Positions 54,301 to 62,328 of a stretch of 64,000 bases of DNA are shown here, in pieces. This stretch comes from Malonomonas sp036526255 (GTDB taxonomy: Bacteria > Desulfobacterota > Desulfuromonadia > Desulfuromonadales > Geopsychrobacteraceae). Made by a program: the position numbers and the translations under genes. Below the pieces are notes generated by a model. It saw nothing but the letters and a program-made list of their open reading frames with translations, did no database searches and was not told the origin of the DNA. How positions within the stretch are numbered: the stretch's first letter is position 1; the number at the start of each line of letters is the position of its first letter. The DNA is taken from the NCBI GenBank assembly GCA_036526255.1, contig DATCYW010000058.1:1-64000 (forward strand), read 5' to 3'.

Positions 54301-54609
54301 GGTCAGAATCCGGTTCCAGGCGGCGCTGGCGTCCTGCGAGCCGGCCGCCTCGAAGCGGTGATGCCAGTCGTTGAGCTTGCGCGGATCGCGCAGAAAGCTG
54401 AAGTCGCGCTCCGGACGCTTGTAGAGCCGCCGCAGCCGCCGGCCGATCCGTTGGGTCAAAGAGCGGCTTGGGTCGTGCTGGTGCAATCGCCGCAAAACAA
54501 AGCGGCGGATCTCGGTCCCCCAGCCTTCAACCAGCCCTTCAATTTGCCCGATTCGCCTCTCCGACAGGCTGACGTAGACCGGAGCTCGTGTTTTGCGTGT
54601 CTGCGACAT
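51301..54609 (-). CDS. Double AAA+ ATPase fused to a Lon-like protease domain
   Basis: The start is the ATG at 54607-54609, because AAGG stands 6 nt before it. The upstream ATG has no room for a site. The product is about 1,102 residues. Numbered from that start, the first AAA+ module has Walker A GNSGSGKS (163-170) and a IIIDEI box (326-331). The second has Walker A GPPGSGKT (517-524), Walker B MVFFDEGD (575-582) and TTNR. After a helical segment the C-terminal domain resembles the S16 protease fold: GGPSAGFALAI puts the nucleophile Ser at 921, and GGHRKK offers a Lys at 971, matching the LonB spacing GGxxxK. It overlaps the SPFH gene by 71 nt and probably acts as a membrane-associated protease. 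Confidence 0.82.
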   Translation of the reverse strand: MSQTRKTRAPVYVSLSERRIGQIEGLVEGWGTEIRRFVLRRLHQHDPSRSLTQRIGRRLRRLYKRPERDFSFLRDPRKLNDWHHRFEAAGSQDASAAWNRILTKELDPEDFHYLCYLLERQTIDTFVPGEIRDIFETIYHTYILKKYSEDPKVPRAPLILVIGNSGSGKSATVKQAIEEVFFASEVKPVVDLKAKREEVMANQPIWRSLNEVDPELAMRIERRSKSSRLRFFSRLPVVRYLFRNMISAALSSLDEEGIKVDYAEITPNDYQTAWAGEPGNYLRKAMGNPHKLALRHLEEAHSAFGRPDQMSSVKAQQSSLVDAANIIIDEIIHGQRDCIMIATTDQPEQLDPAIYRRFVERGLVIDINEFWEKPVNLRQVVCLELRRKMHPAQPDDPRPEHLSEAELDLAISKLYPIFRQRSLRITPAYVRRLVSEVISIHGRFNAKCLEDQLLVRDALKSVARNTYGALYKRLVGQMDRSIAWQEYIGAIKNEFSEMANNALFYNVSEEKGVVLTGPPGSGKTFMVRAWLGDNHDVQDLSVNLADLNDPMRPLEGMVANLEAVYDIAKMISPAMVFFDEGDAIAPRRSPQGGSPYDKVTNKFLSIIDGESPLNRVFTVMTTNRLDILDPALIRSKRLKILNVTGHLRDEDGQRIIAKEMADLPLEEGISAEEITRQARTFCETPADFTAFAEKVRTLRKTEMEVTDELLRVAGQNHEEKARFVRFNYNILLGLLEGLAPNSALLKKARQGEEQLLLRLEEVIERLRRFKAEKNFPISSWHLQNARQQLAGSPLRKGKQQLDEFLETELSEEPQVGFVVGVGANDTSGVLLPIASSLVYLIHPQKILVTGAVSSTAAGAAELDLAVQMTNQSASEALTLVENYLGSLAPELNLAKILGEFLQGYTLHHQLLSASYNVGGPSAGFALAINTLSVLLQLPVLNDFGITGAPWIKGARKGEVGASVLIGGHRKKTEKVLQYLQRMYMPQQNYNDMEPEVLDAYRAMGKDVIGVRSFSTLVPEVFDFGEEHQRQLCEFFNQRRELARTPLDLESLPAARALLQQTAANLRSQCEAVLIERIGRIEALLKDQPNSYAGLNSWFREQL

Positions 54610-55597
54610 TGGCATCCTTCATCTGCAGTTGCGGTGTGAACATTGTCGCCGAACGGCTGGAGGGTAGCTCAGACGGCCTCTGGACAGCTGGTAACGGCGG
54701 CAGGGTGATGCCGGTCGCAGCGCCATTGTTGTTCAGGACAAAGGTATTCTGCCCCTGCTGATTTTTCTCGTAGGCCGTCGCCCATTTCTGCTGATTGAGA
54801 AAATCGAACAGATAAGGGTCGCTACGGCCATCCAGCCCCAACGACTGGCGCATCTCATTGATCGAATCACGGTAGGCAGCGTAGAGTTTACGGGTGCGGC
54901 TCGCCTCAAGGTCGGCAGCGTAATTTTCGGCCTCGGCGATCAGCTCGCGGCGCTTCTTCTCTTCACTGGCCGCAGCCAGCTTATCGCCGTAGCTGGTATC
55001 ACGCAGCACAAAGGAGACCACGGTGATGCCGTACTTCTCCTCAAGATTCAGCCCCCCTTCGTTGAGCGGCCGATCCTTCAAGGTGCGATAGATCTGCTCC
55101 TTGATCCGCTCGCGATCAGAGATCAATTCGTTGATCGATTCACTCTGCATCACGTCCTTGACCACACCATCGAAGTCATTCTGCAACAGGGTGTCCGGCG
55201 AGCGGTTCTCAATCCCCCAGCGTTCCAGGTCGCGGATCCGGTAGGTCATCATTGCACTGGTCCAGAGCGAAACGTTACCTTTTGACATGATGCGCTGGGC
55301 GCTCGCCGAGCTGCCCAGGTGCAGTTCCTGGTTCATCAGCGGCACCTCAAGTTCGATGCGGGTGAAAATCGGCAGACGGATATGCCAGCCGACCTCAGTG
55401 ACGGCGATCCGCTCACCGGAGAGGGTTTCTACGATGATCGCGTAGTTGTGACGGACCTTGTAAATCGTGCGACTGGCGTAAATCAGAGCAATGCAGCTGT
55501 AGGCGACAAAGACAATCAGACAAGCCAGCAGGGTTCGCTTCAACAGGGTTTTAAGGCGGGCCCGGTGGAACAGGCTCGTCTGGATGTCTTGATTCAT
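54539..55597 (-). CDS. SPFH (stomatin/HflC-like) membrane protein
   Basis: The 352-residue protein has one N-terminal membrane helix (about residues 21-44), then an SPFH/band-7 domain (HNYAIIVETLSGERIAVTEVGWHIRLP... YRIRDLERW...; YGITVVSFVLRD), a charged coiled segment (EEKKRRELIAEAENYAADLEASRTRK) and a Pro/Ser-rich tail. SPFH proteins form large ring-shaped assemblies that often contain or control proteases such as FtsH. Its 3' end overlaps the AAA-Lon gene by 71 nt, so the two products are translated in coupling and probably form one complex. Confidence 0.85.
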   Translation of the reverse strand: MNQDIQTSLFHRARLKTLLKRTLLACLIVFVAYSCIALIYASRTIYKVRHNYAIIVETLSGERIAVTEVGWHIRLPIFTRIELEVPLMNQELHLGSSASAQRIMSKGNVSLWTSAMMTYRIRDLERWGIENRSPDTLLQNDFDGVVKDVMQSESINELISDRERIKEQIYRTLKDRPLNEGGLNLEEKYGITVVSFVLRDTSYGDKLAAASEEKKRRELIAEAENYAADLEASRTRKLYAAYRDSINEMRQSLGLDGRSDPYLFDFLNQQKWATAYEKNQQGQNTFVLNNNGAATGITLPPLPAVQRPSELPSSRSATMFTPQLQMKDANVADTQNTSSGLRQPVGEANRAN

Positions 55598-55780
55598 GCC
55601 GAACCTCCCAAGTGGAATGGCGTGATAATCAGCTTATGCCTATTAATGCTAACAATTTTTTTCTGGCTTTGGCGTTGTTTCACAAAAAATATCCATAAAA
55701 ACAGCAACTTCGACCATTTCTTGTAATTTTTATCAATGTTGCCGTTCCATAAAATAACACCTGTTGCTCCGTAGCAGACC

Positions 55781-55808
55781 TTGTCCAGCAGGCGTTCTTT
55801 GCTATGCT
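55781..55808 (+). promoter_or_regulatory. Promoter of the lipoprotein cytochrome
   Basis: TTGTCC (55781-55786) and TATGCT (55803-55808), 16 bp apart, lie about 43 bp before the ATG. The rest of this divergent gap is AT-rich. Confidence 0.5.
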
Positions 55809-55850
55809 TGAGTCGCCCACAGAATTCTCATTATAACCAAGGAGGTCGAT

Positions 55851-56327
55851 ATGAAGATGTTATCCCTGCTGCTCGCATGCTGTGTCGCGCTGACTCTGAC
55901 GGCATGCAGCAATGAAGAGTCAGCCACAACGGCAAAACCTGCCACTGAACCAGTCGAGAAAGCTGCCTCGGCAGCAGTCGAACAGGCGAAACAGGTCGCC
56001 CAGCAAGCCAGCGATAAGGTGGAACAGGTCGCCACCCAGGTCGAAGAGAAAGCCAATGTGGTCGTTGCTAAAGTGAAGGAAGCCCTCGCCTCCGGTGAAA
56101 CAATCTACTCTCAGGCCTGTGTCACCTGTCACAAGATGGGAGTTATGGGGGCGCCGAAGGTTGGCGACAAAGAAGCCTGGTCGGCTTTGCTGGCTGGCGG
56201 TCAGCAAAAAATGGTCGACAATGCCATCAAGGGGATTGGCAGGATGCCGGCCAAAGGCGGTGTCTCAAGTTTGAGCGACGAGGAAGTTGCTGCAGCGGTT
56301 GAATATATGGTTGAACAGAGTCGTTAG
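55851..56327 (+). CDS. c-type cytochrome lipoprotein (cytochrome c5-like)
   Basis: The 158-residue protein has a signal peptide with the lipobox LTAC (about residues 17-20), a long Ala/Glu/Lys/Val helical linker with repeats of the VEQA/VAQQAS type, and one heme c motif, CVTCHKMG (about residue 94). A Met-containing segment (IGRMPAKGG) near the end would supply the sixth heme ligand. It is a membrane-tethered electron carrier. The ATG is preceded by AAGGAGG. Confidence 0.9.
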   Translation: MKMLSLLLACCVALTLTACSNEESATTAKPATEPVEKAASAAVEQAKQVAQQASDKVEQVATQVEEKANVVVAKVKEALASGETIYSQACVTCHKMGVMGAPKVGDKEAWSALLAGGQQKMVDNAIKGIGRMPAKGGVSSLSDEEVAAAVEYMVEQSR

Positions 56328-56342
56328 AGGCAATGTTAAGGC

Positions 56343-56375
56343 AATAAAAAAGGGGGCAGTCACGTTTCTGCCCCC
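56343..56375 (-). terminator. Terminator of the small conserved gene
   Basis: A GGGGGCAG/CTGCCCCC stem (56352-56359 and 56368-56375) is followed on the minus strand by a T tract (the A run 56346-56351 on the plus strand). It is the 3' end of the gene at 56415, and also lies just past the cytochrome stop. Confidence 0.75.
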
Positions 56376-56414
56376 GGTTCAGATTATTTAATTTGAAGCA
56401 CTCGCTGCCTTGCG

Positions 56415-56606
56415 CTACTTCAAGGAGTGCCTCTTTAACAGTTGCTCAATCTCCGGCTTGCTGGCGACCGGGGTAATGACCTTGATCTGCAGGTCAGTGC
56501 TGTTGACAAAGAACTTCTCCTGCGGGATTCCTGCACCCAAAAGATCATTTACCGCATTTTTCATGGCATCTGCTGAAGCATAGTTGACGGTGACGGTTTC
56601 ACTCAT
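56415..56606 (-). CDS. Small hypothetical protein
   Basis: The 63-residue frame starts at the ATG at 56604-56606, with AAGGAG upstream. Twenty-four extra in-frame residues upstream are ignored. The pattern (VTVNYASADAMKNAVNDLLGAGIPQEKFFVN, then beta strand IKVITPV) predicts a small alpha/beta fold like ACT or ferredoxin domains. I assign no function. It is a monocistronic gene. Confidence 0.6.
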   Translation of the reverse strand: MSETVTVNYASADAMKNAVNDLLGAGIPQEKFFVNSTDLQIKVITPVASKPEIEQLLKRHSLK

Positions 56607-56820
56607 GGCGGGTACTCCTTTCATCACGTTGGACGAGTCGCCAAGGAGTAAATTGTCGATTTTCACCAGGGATGTCATTTACCATTGGCGGCAGGTCTTT
56701 GGCGAGGGGGCCTATCCCCACTCGCGACTAAAAGCGGCCGTCAATCAATCACTTAGACTAATTATACCACAGTCGGAAACTTTGCGGACGTCAAGCAAGT
56801 TTCAGCGTCTGGCGAAAAAG

Positions 56821-56864
56821 AAAAAGGGGCCGGTCACCTGTGACAGAACAGTGGCCGGCCCCTC
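56821..56864 (-). terminator. Terminator of the Bax-inhibitor-1 gene
   Basis: A stem of about 12 bp (GGGGCCGGTCAC / GTGGCCGGCCCC, one G-T wobble) is followed by T on the minus strand (AAAAA at 56821-56825 on the plus strand). Confidence 0.8.
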
Positions 56865-56873
56865 TTGGCAAGG

Positions 56874-57530
56874 CTATCTGCGACCCAGAATCCGCACCAG
56901 CCGCAGAAACAGGTTGATGATATCCATGTACAGCGCCGCCGCCGAATCGATGGCGTTATCCACTGTCTTGGGGATACTGTTGGCCCGCGCCCAGTCGTAG
57001 CCGATATAGCCGCTGAAGATCAGCACGACGGCCCAGTCGATCAGCGTGTGGTGGGTCTTGAAGACAAACACCATCACCAGTTCGACAACGATGGTACAGA
57101 TCAGCGCGATGAACAGTCCGCGGGCGATGCTTTTGAAAAAGGCCGGATACATGGTGCCGAGCAGCATCATGACACAGGTGATCAAGCCGGTCGCCTGTAT
57201 CGCGTTGCCGACCACATCGGCACTGTAGCGGCCAACCACCAGGTTGATAATCAGTCCGAATGGCGCCACCACCAGCAGGTAACCGAGAAAGCTCACCGCC
57301 GGATTATCCGACTTGGTGAACAGCGCAATCCCACCAAAACAGCAGACGAAATAGCCGATAAAAAAGATCCAGGGGTTGATGCTGGCGATCGCCTCAAACG
57401 GGATGAATTTGACCATGAAATAGTTGATCGCAAAACCGATCAGCAAAGTTCCGCCGATAATGGCGTTGTACAGCTGGGCGCTGATTTCTGCGTCGGTTGT
57501 GGTGGTGCGTTCAAAGACGTTGGTTTGCAT
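56874..57530 (-). CDS. Bax inhibitor-1/YccA family membrane protein
   Basis: The 218-residue protein starts at the ATG at 57528-57530, preceded by GAGGATAAAC. Seven hydrophobic helices and the C-terminal DWAVVLIFSGYIGYDWARA fit the BI-1 (UPF0005) family. In E. coli, the relative YccA interacts with the FtsH protease, and other BI-1 proteins are ion channels. A relation with the SPFH/AAA-Lon locus 1.3 kb away is possible but not shown. A hairpin terminator follows. Confidence 0.92.
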   Translation of the reverse strand: MQTNVFERTTTTDAEISAQLYNAIIGGTLLIGFAINYFMVKFIPFEAIASINPWIFFIGYFVCCFGGIALFTKSDNPAVSFLGYLLVVAPFGLIINLVVGRYSADVVGNAIQATGLITCVMMLLGTMYPAFFKSIARGLFIALICTIVVELVMVFVFKTHHTLIDWAVVLIFSGYIGYDWARANSIPKTVDNAIDSAAALYMDIINLFLRLVRILGRR

Positions 57531-57584
57531 GTTTATCCTCTTTATTGACTGGAGTGAAGGGCGGCAAGCTGTCAATGCCTCAAG

Positions 57585-58196
57585 TTATCCCGCAGCAGGC
57601 CCGGTACTCCGCCGGTCGGGGCGCACCCGCCAGAACAGCGCGGTCACAGCTAGCGCGCCCAGGGTATCGGCCAGCATATCCTTCTGGGCGTCCCAGATAT
57701 CCCCCTGCGAACCGAGAAACTCAATCCCGGCATCACCGCCAGCAACCACGGCGAACCACCACTCAATGATCTCGTAACCGGCGGCGACACTCATGATGAA
57801 GAAGACCCCGAGAAAACTGGCCAACACCGGCCCGCTCCAGCGCTTGCGGGTGACCAGCTCGATCAGCGGATAGGCGTAGAAACCGACCGAAAAGTGGCCG
57901 ATACGATCGAAATGATTGCGCTCAAAGCCGAACAGGTCGGTGACGAAGCCGAAAGGGACATTGGCAAAGGTGTAGTGGCCGCCGACCGTATGCCAGAACA
58001 TCCAGAAGGCGAGCAGGGCGTATGACAGGTTGCTGAAGCGGAATTTATTGTAGGTCAGCAGCAGAAGGATAAAGACCAGCACCACCGGGATGACTTCGGC
58101 GATCCAGACCTCTCTTGAAACGGGATCGATCCCCAGGGCGATAAAAAACAGGATGAAAACCGTCGCTAAAATATGCGGGAAATAGCGGTGCAGCAT
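57585..58196 (-). CDS. DUF2238 membrane protein
   Basis: The 203-residue protein starts at the ATG at 58194-58196, preceded by GAGGGG. An upstream ATG has no ribosome site. It has about five to six membrane helices and the DUF2238 signature FERNHFDRIGHFSVGFYAYPLIELVTR and GDIWDAQKDMLADTLGAL. Function is unknown. It is upstream of the BI-1 gene in the same direction, 54 bp apart, so the pair could be co-transcribed. Confidence 0.85.
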   Translation of the reverse strand: MLHRYFPHILATVFILFFIALGIDPVSREVWIAEVIPVVLVFILLLLTYNKFRFSNLSYALLAFWMFWHTVGGHYTFANVPFGFVTDLFGFERNHFDRIGHFSVGFYAYPLIELVTRKRWSGPVLASFLGVFFIMSVAAGYEIIEWWFAVVAGGDAGIEFLGSQGDIWDAQKDMLADTLGALAVTALFWRVRPDRRSTGPAAG

Positions 58197-58307
58197 AGGC
58201 CCCCTCTTGGCAGAAAATTTCATTTTTATCTTTGATAGCGGGATGGCGTGCGAAAGTCAAATACTCATAGTTTCTGGCTTTGTAACGATGAATGAATCGT
58301 TTAAGAC

Positions 58308-58818
58308 CGTCGGGGCCCGGCCCGACAGCCGGCGTCATTTTCTTTGTAAAGCCACAAAGAAAACGAAGCAAAAGAAATGGCTTTTTTATTACTGGTTCGA
58401 AGGGTGCGGCGCTGTTGGGGCGGTTGTGGTTTGATGGGGCAAAAGACAGTTCGTCGCTGTCGCAACTGAAAACGACAGGCCCCGACGAGCAAAATGCCGC
58501 TCGAACGGGTTAAACGGTAACTATCGTGGGAGCAAGGCAACATGCTGCCGGTATCAACCGAAAAGAACTGCACAAATGATTGATCCGGTTTCAGGCGTAA
58601 ACTATGAAAAACCGCCGCTCCCGTTTAACCCGTGTGAGCTTGCGAGCCGGGGCCTTTCGCTTGCAGATCGATTGAAATACGGCAGGTTTAATTTTGCGTG
58701 GTGGTGAAAAAACCACCGCCAACTCGAGACAGAAATAAAAAAGCCATTTTTTGCTTACTTTTTGTTGGCTTGGACAAAAAGTAAGGCGCCCGGCGGGGCG
58801 TAACCCGCCGACCTTGAC
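58308..58818. repeat. Non-coding nested inverted-repeat element
   Basis: No real gene lies in this gap of about 600 bp. Outer arms: 58334-58390 and 58734-58790 are inverted copies, 14 bp of which are identical (ATGGCTTTTTTATT), and each arm also has its own hairpin (TTTCTTTG...CAAAGAAA and TTACTTTTTGT...ACAAAAAGTAA). Inner arms: 58478-58517 and 58621-58654 share ACGGGTTAAACGG and GGCCCCG blocks in inverted order. GC-rich hairpins (GTCGGG...CCCGAC; GGCGGG...CCCGCC) cap both ends. The symmetric plan suggests a miniature or REP-like mobile element or a structured RNA. Short frames in it are spurious. Confidence 0.65.
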
Positions 58819-58826
58819 TTTAAAAA

Positions 58827-59552
58827 CTATCCCCCCAAATAAGCCTTCTTCACCTCCGGATTCCCCAACAACTCGGCCCCGGTCCCTTCAGCAACAATAT
58901 TGCCGGTATCCAGTACATACCCCCGGTGCGCCAGCTGCAGCGCCAGATTGGCGTTCTGCTCAACCAGCAGAATCGTCATCCCCTCTTCATTGAGCTGCTT
59001 CAACTTGCGGAACAGTTCATACTTCAGCACCGGCGCCAGCCCCATGCTCGGCTCATCGAGCAGCAGCAGGGTGCAGCCGGTCATCAGCGCCCGGCCGACG
59101 GCGAGCATCTGCTGCTCGCCACCAGAGAGCGACTCGCTGCGCTGCTTGCGGCGCTCCTTCAAGCGCGGAAACAGGTCGAAGATGCGCTCGTACTCGGCAT
59201 TCAGATCGGCATCCTTCTCGCGGGCGTAGGTCGCCAGCTGCAGGTTCTCCATCACCGTCAGGTTGCCGAAGATCCGCCGCCCCTCGGGGGACAGCGCCAG
59301 ATGCAGATTTTTAACCACATCGCTCGGCTTGGTCTTGAGAATCGACTCCCCTTTGAACTTGATATCGCCGGCGATCACCCGCGGCGCTTCCGGCGGTGGC
59401 AACCGGGCGATGCTGTGCAGGCTAGTGGTTTTACCGGCCCCATTGGCGCCGATCAGGGTGACGATTTCACCTTCGTTGATGTGAAAGCTGATCCCGTGCA
59501 GGGCCTGAATATTGCCGTATTTAACTTCCAGATTTTCGACTGACAGCATCAT
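58827..59552 (-). CDS. livF: Branched-chain amino acid ABC transporter, ATP-binding protein LivF
   Basis: The 241-residue ABC ATPase has Walker A GANGAGKTT (about residues 36-44), the signature LSGGEQQML, Walker B LLLLDEPSMGLAP, and a switch His region (LLVEQN). The order GANGAGKT plus the start MLSVENLEVKYGNIQALHG is characteristic of LivF. It overlaps livG by one base. It is the last gene of the livKHMGF set that imports Leu, Ile and Val. Confidence 0.95.
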   Translation of the reverse strand: MMLSVENLEVKYGNIQALHGISFHINEGEIVTLIGANGAGKTTSLHSIARLPPPEAPRVIAGDIKFKGESILKTKPSDVVKNLHLALSPEGRRIFGNLTVMENLQLATYAREKDADLNAEYERIFDLFPRLKERRKQRSESLSGGEQQMLAVGRALMTGCTLLLLDEPSMGLAPVLKYELFRKLKQLNEEGMTILLVEQNANLALQLAHRGYVLDTGNIVAEGTGAELLGNPEVKKAYLGG

Positions 59553-60352
59553 CAGATAACATCATCTCCCAGATAGGCAGTAATAACTGCCGGGTGGTTA
59601 CGGACGGTTTCCGGATTGCCCTCGGCGATGGTCTGACCGAAATCGATGACCTTGATCTGGGTGCAGAGCTCCATCATCACGTCCATGTGGTGCTCAATCA
59701 TCCAGATGGTAACGTCAAACTTATCGTGAATCCAGCGCACCAGCCTTATCAGCTCGTGGATGTCCGACGAGTTCAAACCGGCGGCCGGCTCGTCGAGCAG
59801 CAGCAGCTTGGGATGACTGGAGAGCGCCCGGGCGATCTCCAGCTTGCGCTGGGTGCCATAGGGCAGGTTCTTCGGAAAATCATCAGCGAACCGCTTGAGA
59901 TCGAAAACGTCGAGCAGTTCGGCGGCTTCCTTTTCGATCTCAGCCTCGCGCTGCTGGTAACGTTTGCTGCGGGCGATGGCATGAAAAAAGCCGTAACCGA
60001 GCCGATAATGCTGGGCGACACGGATGTTGTCGAGCACCGTCATGTCGTTCCAGAGACGGATATTCTGGAAGGTGCGCGCCACCCCGAGCGCGGTGACCTT
60101 GTGCGGCTTCAAACCCGCAGTCGGCACGCCATCGATCAGAATCTGCCCTTCGCTCGGCTGATAAAAGCCGCTGGCCAGATTGAAGACGGTGGTCTTGCCG
60201 GCGCCGTTGGGGCCGATCAATCCGGAAAGTTCGCCCGGCATCAGCTTGACGTTGAAGTCGTTGACCGCAGTCAGGCCGCCAAAGCGTTGCGTCAGGCCGC
60301 GGATTTCAAGAACCGGCGTGTTTTCTGTCTGTGCTTGTGTCTTTGCCATCAT
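59552..60352 (-). CDS. livG: Branched-chain amino acid ABC transporter, ATP-binding protein LivG
   Basis: The 266-residue ATPase has Walker A GPNGAGKTT (about residues 45-53), signature LPYGTQRKLEIARAL (the LivG variant of LSGGQ), and Walker B LLLLDEPAAGLN. It partners LivF. It starts inside the last codon of livM (ATGA overlap) and ends on the first base of livF, so the three genes are tightly coupled. Confidence 0.95.
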   Translation of the reverse strand: MMAKTQAQTENTPVLEIRGLTQRFGGLTAVNDFNVKLMPGELSGLIGPNGAGKTTVFNLASGFYQPSEGQILIDGVPTAGLKPHKVTALGVARTFQNIRLWNDMTVLDNIRVAQHYRLGYGFFHAIARSKRYQQREAEIEKEAAELLDVFDLKRFADDFPKNLPYGTQRKLEIARALSSHPKLLLLDEPAAGLNSSDIHELIRLVRWIHDKFDVTIWMIEHHMDVMMELCTQIKVIDFGQTIAEGNPETVRNHPAVITAYLGDDVI

Positions 60353-61365
60353 TTAAACCTGTAGAATTTCTTCAACCGCGGGAACAGATCGCCCAGTTCG
60401 CGGTTGCCCATAATCCCTTCGGGGCGGAACTGCATCAGAATAATCAGCATCAGCGGAATCACAATCCACTTGAGAATCTGCAGCGGTCGCAGCAGTTCAA
60501 GCAGAATAGTAAAGAGGATTGCCGAGAGCACCGAGCCGGACAGCGAACCCATCCCGCCCAGATAGACCATTACCAGCACCTCGGTCGACTTGAGGATGTT
60601 GAAGCTGCCCGGATTGACGTAGCCAAGGATGTAGGCGAACAGTCCGCCACCGATGCCGGCCATCCCCGAGGAGAGCATGAAGGTGATGGTTTTGATCTTG
60701 TTGGTGTTGACGCTCATGATCTCGGCGGCGACTTCATCCTGACAGATGGCGGTGACCCCTTTGCCGAAGGTCGAGGAGACGTAGCGGCGCATCAGCCAGA
60801 CGCAGAACACAGTGAAAACGAACACCCAGATCGGCATCCAGGGCAGCTCAACGACCTCCTCCATCTCGTTAAGCAGCGACTTCATCCCCATGAAGCCGCG
60901 CGAACCGCCAATGACGCCGATGTTCTCGATGGTGCTGATAATGATGTAGTTGGCGGCAATGGTGATGATCGCCAGGTAGTCACCGCGGGTTTTGTACGAG
61001 GGGATCGCCACCAGCAGGCCGGCCAGCGCAGCGGCCACGCCACCGGCCAGGATCAGCAGCGGAAAAGCGTAAAGGGCATACTCCGGATCAAAGACCGCCT
61101 CGCCGAACACCTTATCTTTGGCGAACAGCCAGACGCCGAGTAGTGATGAGACATAGGCGCCGACGCACATGAATCCGGCGTGACCGCAGGAGAATTCGCC
61201 CATGTAACCGTTGACCAGATTCAGGCTGGTCGAGAGGATCACGTTGACCCCCATGAACATCAGCACCGACATGACGTAGAGGCTCAGGTATTCCTGATAG
61301 GCGCAGTAGATTATGACCCCGCCGAACAGGGCGAGCAGCAGGTGAACGGAAAAACGTCGTAACAT
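60349..61365 (-). CDS. livM: Branched-chain amino acid ABC transporter permease LivM
   Basis: The 338-residue permease has nine or more hydrophobic segments and the LivM signatures LVNGYMGEFSCGHAGFMCVGAY and GDYLAIITIAANYIIISTIENI. It forms the transmembrane channel with LivH. The gene lies 12 bp after livH and overlaps livG by 4 bp. Confidence 0.95.
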   Translation of the reverse strand: MLRRFSVHLLLALFGGVIIYCAYQEYLSLYVMSVLMFMGVNVILSTSLNLVNGYMGEFSCGHAGFMCVGAYVSSLLGVWLFAKDKVFGEAVFDPEYALYAFPLLILAGGVAAALAGLLVAIPSYKTRGDYLAIITIAANYIIISTIENIGVIGGSRGFMGMKSLLNEMEEVVELPWMPIWVFVFTVFCVWLMRRYVSSTFGKGVTAICQDEVAAEIMSVNTNKIKTITFMLSSGMAGIGGGLFAYILGYVNPGSFNILKSTEVLVMVYLGGMGSLSGSVLSAILFTILLELLRPLQILKWIVIPLMLIILMQFRPEGIMGNRELGDLFPRLKKFYRFK

Positions 61366-61377
61366 CTTCTCGTCCCC

Positions 61378-62289
61378 CTAAATCTTGGTGGTCTTGGCGA
61401 TACCGAACAGGCCGGTCGGTTTCCAGGTCAGGATCGCCAGCAGCACGGTAAAGGCGATCAGATCGCGGAAGGTTGAGGGGAAGAAGGCGACGACCATAAT
61501 TTCGACCGCGCCGAGCAGAAAGCCACCGAGAAAGGCACCGCGGATATCGCCGATACCACCGACGACCGCAGCGATAAACGCCTTCCAGCCGATCAATGCG
61601 CCCATGTAGGGTTCCAGCACCGGATAACTCATGGCGAACATCAGGCCGGCGAGGCCGGCGAAGCCGGAACCGAGCACGAAGGTGACGACGATGATCTGGT
61701 CCAGCGGGATGCCCATCAACGGCACGGCAAACTTATCGTAAGAAATCGCCCGCATCGCCATACCGACACGGGTTTTGGTGACCACCCAGTGGAGGAAGAA
61801 AAAGACCAGAAAGGCGGTGACGATAACAGCAATTTTCAGATTGGTGAAGGTGACCCCGCCAACGTCGTAGACCACCACGTCGATCAGCGGCGGAAAAGCC
61901 TTACGGCTGGCGCCAAGGATCGCCAGGTTGGCATGCTCCAGAATCAGTCCACACATCAGCGCAGTGATAACCACGTAGAGGCGATGGGCGCCTTTATTGC
62001 GCAGCGGTCGATAGGCGATCCGTTCAAGGGTGACGCCGACCATCGAGGTCAGAATCATCGTCAACGGAATGCACAGCGCCAACGCCACCCACCCCGGCAG
62101 ACCCAGTGCGGTCAAAAAGAAAGTGGCGACGAAAAACGCAATGTACGCGCCGACCATGAACACATCGCCGTGGGCGAAGTTGATCAGCGTCAGCACCCCG
62201 TAAACCAGGGTGTAACCGAGGGCGATCAGGGCATAGAAACTCCCCCACTGCAGCGCATTGATCACATTCTGAATAATGCTCTCTAACAT
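61378..62289 (-). CDS. livH: Branched-chain amino acid ABC transporter permease LivH
   Basis: The 303-residue permease has the LivH pattern (ALIALGYTLVYGVLTLINFAHGDVFM and GWKAFIAAVVGGIGDIRGAFLGG). It is the second transmembrane subunit. Between livK and livH a GC-rich 11-bp hairpin occurs, which may lower read-through so that livK mRNA is more abundant. Confidence 0.95.
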   Translation of the reverse strand: MLESIIQNVINALQWGSFYALIALGYTLVYGVLTLINFAHGDVFMVGAYIAFFVATFFLTALGLPGWVALALCIPLTMILTSMVGVTLERIAYRPLRNKGAHRLYVVITALMCGLILEHANLAILGASRKAFPPLIDVVVYDVGGVTFTNLKIAVIVTAFLVFFFLHWVVTKTRVGMAMRAISYDKFAVPLMGIPLDQIIVVTFVLGSGFAGLAGLMFAMSYPVLEPYMGALIGWKAFIAAVVGGIGDIRGAFLGGFLLGAVEIMVVAFFPSTFRDLIAFTVLLAILTWKPTGLFGIAKTTKI

Positions 62290-62328
62290 GTACGACCTTT
62301 TTTCAGATTACGGATAGCTGGCAAGGAA

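Noticed and set aside
58292..58993. Short reading frames inside the inverted-repeat element and the livF 3' region
   Set aside because: They lie in hairpin-rich non-coding DNA or antisense to livF, lack ribosome-binding sites and resemble no family.
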